Shown: positions 62,401-64,000 of the stretch, one piece after another
How the letters are laid out: every line of letters begins with the position of its first letter
Numbering within the stretch: the stretch's first letter is position 1
The notes under the pieces: model-generated
Databases searched by the model: none
Told to the model about the DNA's origin: nothing
The model's input: only the letters and a program-made list of their open reading frames with translations
Made by a program: the position numbers and the translations under genes
Source: Streptomyces sp. NBC_00154
Lineage (GTDB): Bacteria > Actinomycetota > Actinomycetes > Streptomycetales > Streptomycetaceae
Reading direction: 5' to 3'
Assembly (NCBI RefSeq): GCF_026342835.1
Contig: NZ_JAPEMI010000001.1
Coordinates: 6,330,501 to 6,394,500 of the forward strand
DNA: 64,000 nt

Positions 62401-63600
62401 GACCGCCTCGAAGAAGTGAGCGTTGGTGAGGTGCGCCCCGCGCAGTGGTGCGTCGGCGGGGTCGTCGTTGAAGAGACCGCCGAGGCCAGGGAGGCCGAGT
62501 TCGGGGCGTCCCTTCTCGTCGCCCAGCGCGTCTGTTAGCACCAGCAGTGCCCGGTACTGGTCGTCGTGGGAGGTGCCCTGGCGGCGCAGGGCGTGACGGC
62601 GCAGGCGGGCGGTGGAGAAGTAGCGGGTGAACCGCTCGCGGGTCAGCTCGTCCGCGTCGGGGGCCAGCAGCGCGCCGCGGTCCTCGGCGACGAAGAGGAA
62701 GATCATGCGGTAGACGAGCCGGAGCAGAGCGGTCTGGAACGCGCTGACGTCCAGACTCTCGCGGAGCTCGGTGTTGCGCGGGTGGCGCAGGAAGCCCGTG
62801 CCGAGGATGGTGAGGGCCTGCTGGACGCCGTCGCGATAGTTGTCCAGGGCCCGGGACCCGGACTCTATGGCGACAGTACGCCACCGTTCCAGCCAGCACG
62901 TCGAAGCCACCGTCCCCTCCGGAACCGAGAAGCGCGAGGCGTGCAGGACCGCGTACAGCAGGACGAACTCGGAGAAGAGTTCGCCGTCGAAGATCGCCTC
63001 GAGGTCGAACTCGACGTACGCGGCCGTGGCCAGGGCGGAGGAGTCGCGCAGCAGGCGCAGGCGACGGCCGTTGGTGAGGACCGCCCACAGGTGGGCCTCG
63101 GTGCGGTTGAGGCACTCCTGGAGCATGGACTGCGCGGGGACCTGTCCGGGAGCCGAGCGCTTGTCGAGCTCCTGGTTCCAGGGGATCTGGTGGACGAGGG
63201 CCGGGCCGTGGCGGTGCGAGACCGGAAAACGCTTGGCCGGGTCGGAGTCGGCGGCGATTCCGACCGTGCCGACCTCGGTGAGACGGCCGAAGTCCAGCTT
63301 GCGGAAGAGCTGGGCGAGCCAGTCGATGCCGGCGCGGCCGGTCGGGTCGGCAGCGGGTGCACCCGTCGTCGGGTCCGAGGGAAGGGCGGTGCGCAGGTCG
63401 CGCCAGAGCGGCTTCAGGTACTCCCAGGCGCGCTCAGCCTCGTCGCGGACGGGGACGGAGGCGGGCAGGTGGTAGTCGGCCGGCTTGGTGCCCGGCAGGT
63501 TGGTCGCCTCGGCGATGCGCAGCAGCATGTCCGAGGGGAGCAGGCCGCCGACAGTGGTGACGGCGGTGAAGGCTGGAGCGGTACGGGTGGCGGCGGACAT
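59416..63600 (-). CDS. drmMI: DISARM class 1 adenine methyltransferase DrmMI
   Basis: 1394 residues from ATG at 63600, overlapping the drmD stop (TGATG). AdoMet motif I TVCDPACGSGHFLVAAARRI (about 514-533), VYGVDLNPMAVELAKVSLWL, and motif IV VIGNPPWDKVDFEDKKYFAV (about 789-808) show an N6-adenine methylase of the Eco57I/PglX type. A C-terminal target-recognition-like region has AALVAAQSSLPFDYFSRQKI. It methylates host DNA so that DISARM spares it. PglX of the BREX/Pgl systems is similar, but the DrmA/DrmB/DrmD neighbours decide for DISARM. Confidence 0.85.
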   Translation of the reverse strand: MSAATRTAPAFTAVTTVGGLLPSDMLLRIAEATNLPGTKPADYHLPASVPVRDEAERAWEYLKPLWRDLRTALPSDPTTGAPAADPTGRAGIDWLAQLFRKLDFGRLTEVGTVGIAADSDPAKRFPVSHRHGPALVHQIPWNQELDKRSAPGQVPAQSMLQECLNRTEAHLWAVLTNGRRLRLLRDSSALATAAYVEFDLEAIFDGELFSEFVLLYAVLHASRFSVPEGTVASTCWLERWRTVAIESGSRALDNYRDGVQQALTILGTGFLRHPRNTELRESLDVSAFQTALLRLVYRMIFLFVAEDRGALLAPDADELTRERFTRYFSTARLRRHALRRQGTSHDDQYRALLVLTDALGDEKGRPELGLPGLGGLFNDDPADAPLRGAHLTNAHFFEAVRRLARMRDVGSSRWRPVDYLRMGAEELGSVYEALLELVPRHSPADRTFELVDRTGNDRKKTGSYYTPSPLAEALLDSTLNPVIDDALQRGEQAAAAAGRPDATADIERELLSLTVCDPACGSGHFLVAAARRIAKRLASVRERNPEPTAEAVRHAMHEVVARCVYGVDLNPMAVELAKVSLWLEAMEPGRPLGFLDARIKHGNGLIGATPRVLRGGIPEKAFKAIEGDDEKFARHLATEHGMQRTGNVGLFEVDAAETKVSNTAFAAVLQKIAAVPDDSLAHVRRKEDAYRAWETSAAYLRALHIADAWCAAFTWVKSKDAPPAITHDVFTALQDPDSDGVPRATHDEIISQRQQYSFFHWHLAFPDVFTVPDSADAPDVDPRTGWAGGFSCVIGNPPWDKVDFEDKKYFAVVNPELAEISGVARRKAIAAWREEFPGQGATYDRARRTVKGTFHFAGDSDTFPLCAAGLTVKGVTMLQTDQLFAERFTGITAPHGRLGLVLPTAIATGAGAQHLFSDFTRRSTLSTLYDFENRRPKSPTLPKGGKWFESVDSRYKFALLTLTGRGATESAARLGFFLGDVTDLDDPERVFALGPADLALISPNTGTLPVFRTRRDAELTIAVHRRLPVLWNETRSDGNPWGIRFKATFFHMTDDSDLFRSRELLEAEGWELSGNVFERDGERMMPLYEAKMADFFNHRAADVVKSATAVTRQNQPKYLDTIALGDPSRMALPLNWIKESGTITTQRRNRDVEVKGVSQRLAEEKWDREWLCGWCDVTSSTNERTAIPAFLPRTAVGHKFPLMLPSVEAPMVAALVAAQSSLPFDYFSRQKIGGVSMGLFIWKQLPVPTPTALELHLPFLLPRVLELAYTAYDMRGLARDLGDEGKPFRWDEDRRAQLRAELDAYFFRLYGIDRRDTDYILESFQSESGGLKNNEIAKFGEYRTKRLVLAEYDRMAAAGLTLETPLDEAGTGAYRSTLSPPPGHGPRYPAPEGD

Positions 63601-64000
63601 CAGGCGACGGCTCCAGCGGACGAGGCGGCGGACGCGGGCACAGCGGCGGCCGGGTTGGCGGGGAGGTAGACGTAGACGCCGAGGATGTCGGCGGGCTTCT
63701 GCGGGACGATCTTCAGGCCGCGGACGATCTCGTCGCCGGCCTTGCGGACCCGGCGGTGCGAGGCGTCAAATTCGGCGGCGAGTCGCTCCCCGTACTCCTC
63801 CAGGTGGGCGGTGACTTCGTCCAGGTTGCCGAGGATGCGGCTGATCTGGTTGCGGGCCAGCTGGGGATTGGTGTTGGCCGTCGCGCGGGCACCGAGGAGG
63901 TCGGCGGCCGCCTCGTCGCTCATCCAGGGGGCGCGCTGCGGCATGCCTTCGAAGGCGAGCAGGCGGGCGTCCTCCGCGACCAGTTGCTTCTCGCCGTTGC
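63600..64000 (-). CDS. drmD: DISARM SNF2-like helicase DrmD, 3' end only
   Basis: The gene enters from the right edge. The visible 133 residues read NGEKQLVAEDARLLAFEGMP, then QRAPWMSDEAAADLLGARAT, RKAGDEIVRGLKIVPQKPAD and ILGVYVYLP. This is the C-terminal helical and strand region of the large SNF2-type helicases coded before drmMI in class 1 DISARM. The helicase motifs lie outside the window, so the call rests on this tail and the position directly before drmMI. Confidence 0.65.
   Translation of the reverse strand, partial: NGEKQLVAEDARLLAFEGMPQRAPWMSDEAAADLLGARATANTNPQLARNQISRILGNLDEVTAHLEEYGERLAAEFDASHRRVRKAGDEIVRGLKIVPQKPADILGVYVYLPANPAAAVPASAASSAGAVA

Noticed and set aside
59416..63600. 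PglX of a BREX or Pgl system instead of DrmMI
   Set aside because: No PglZ, BrxC/PglY or BrxL-type gene is visible, while drmA, drmB and a drmD-like tail are present.

Overview
The window is high-GC actinomycete DNA, most likely from a Streptomyces. GTG starts are frequent, genes are packed with ATGA/GTGA/TGATG overlaps, and several families are typical of Streptomyces mobile DNA (DUF317 proteins, SCO6880/SCO6881-like conjugation proteins). No rRNA, tRNA or core metabolic gene was seen. Nearly everything belongs to a mobile or defence compartment.

Layout. (1) 0-10 kb is a scrap zone. It holds a partial unknown gene, an excisionase-like gene, a scrambled IS1380 relic, an intact ISL3-type element (2252-3666, perfect inverted repeats and 8-bp target duplication), a lipoprotein- or membrane-anchored small protein, broken cytosine methyltransferase and HNH genes, and an IS3/TraB-like chimera. 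It also has a healthy-looking two-gene GTPase module (7071-8575), an internally deleted second ISL3 element and a second, degraded excisionase start. (2) 10-34 kb is a long minus-strand conjugation and maintenance region. Reading with transcription from 34 kb downwards it contains a NlpC/P60 cell-wall hydrolase, a DUF6112-like small membrane protein, a VirB8-like protein, a VirB6/SCO6881-like membrane protein, an SCO6880-like protein, a VirB4-like ATPase and a VirD4/TraG coupling protein (frameshifted). Below these come a DnaB-N-domain protein, a broken cytosine methyltransferase, a RelE-like protein, tandem HxlR and DUF317 proteins and several unknown small proteins. One gene is split by an IS630 copy. 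No integrase or relaxase was recognised, so ICE versus plasmid cannot be decided here. (3) 34.6-64 kb is a dense defence island that continues past the right edge.

Defence island. An orphan adenine/cytosine-N4 methyltransferase (34602) is followed by an McrB-McrC-(RelE-UvrD) operon. Next is a four-gene operon of a TPR protein, a small protein, a GrpE-like protein and a giant Hsp70 with an array of zinc knuckles. A sigma-70 family factor is divergent from it. The sigma gene leads into drmA, drmB and an SF1 helicase on the plus strand. Converging from the right on the minus strand are the end of drmD, drmMI, an OLD-family ATPase/TOPRIM nuclease and a UvrD-like helicase; the last two form a Gabija-type pair. 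DrmD, DrmMI, DrmA and DrmB together indicate a class 1 DISARM system. No phospholipase-D DrmC was found, and the SF1 helicase occupies its expected place.

The least described part is the sigma factor together with the zinc-knuckle Hsp70/GrpE/TPR operon. The two units are divergent, each has a promoter with the same GTTGACGT core, and both sit between McrBC and DISARM. This could be a chaperone-based sensor with dedicated transcriptional control, which is inference. Several frameshifts in the conjugation region fall in short homopolymer runs, so either real decay or assembly indels must be considered before genes there are called dead.
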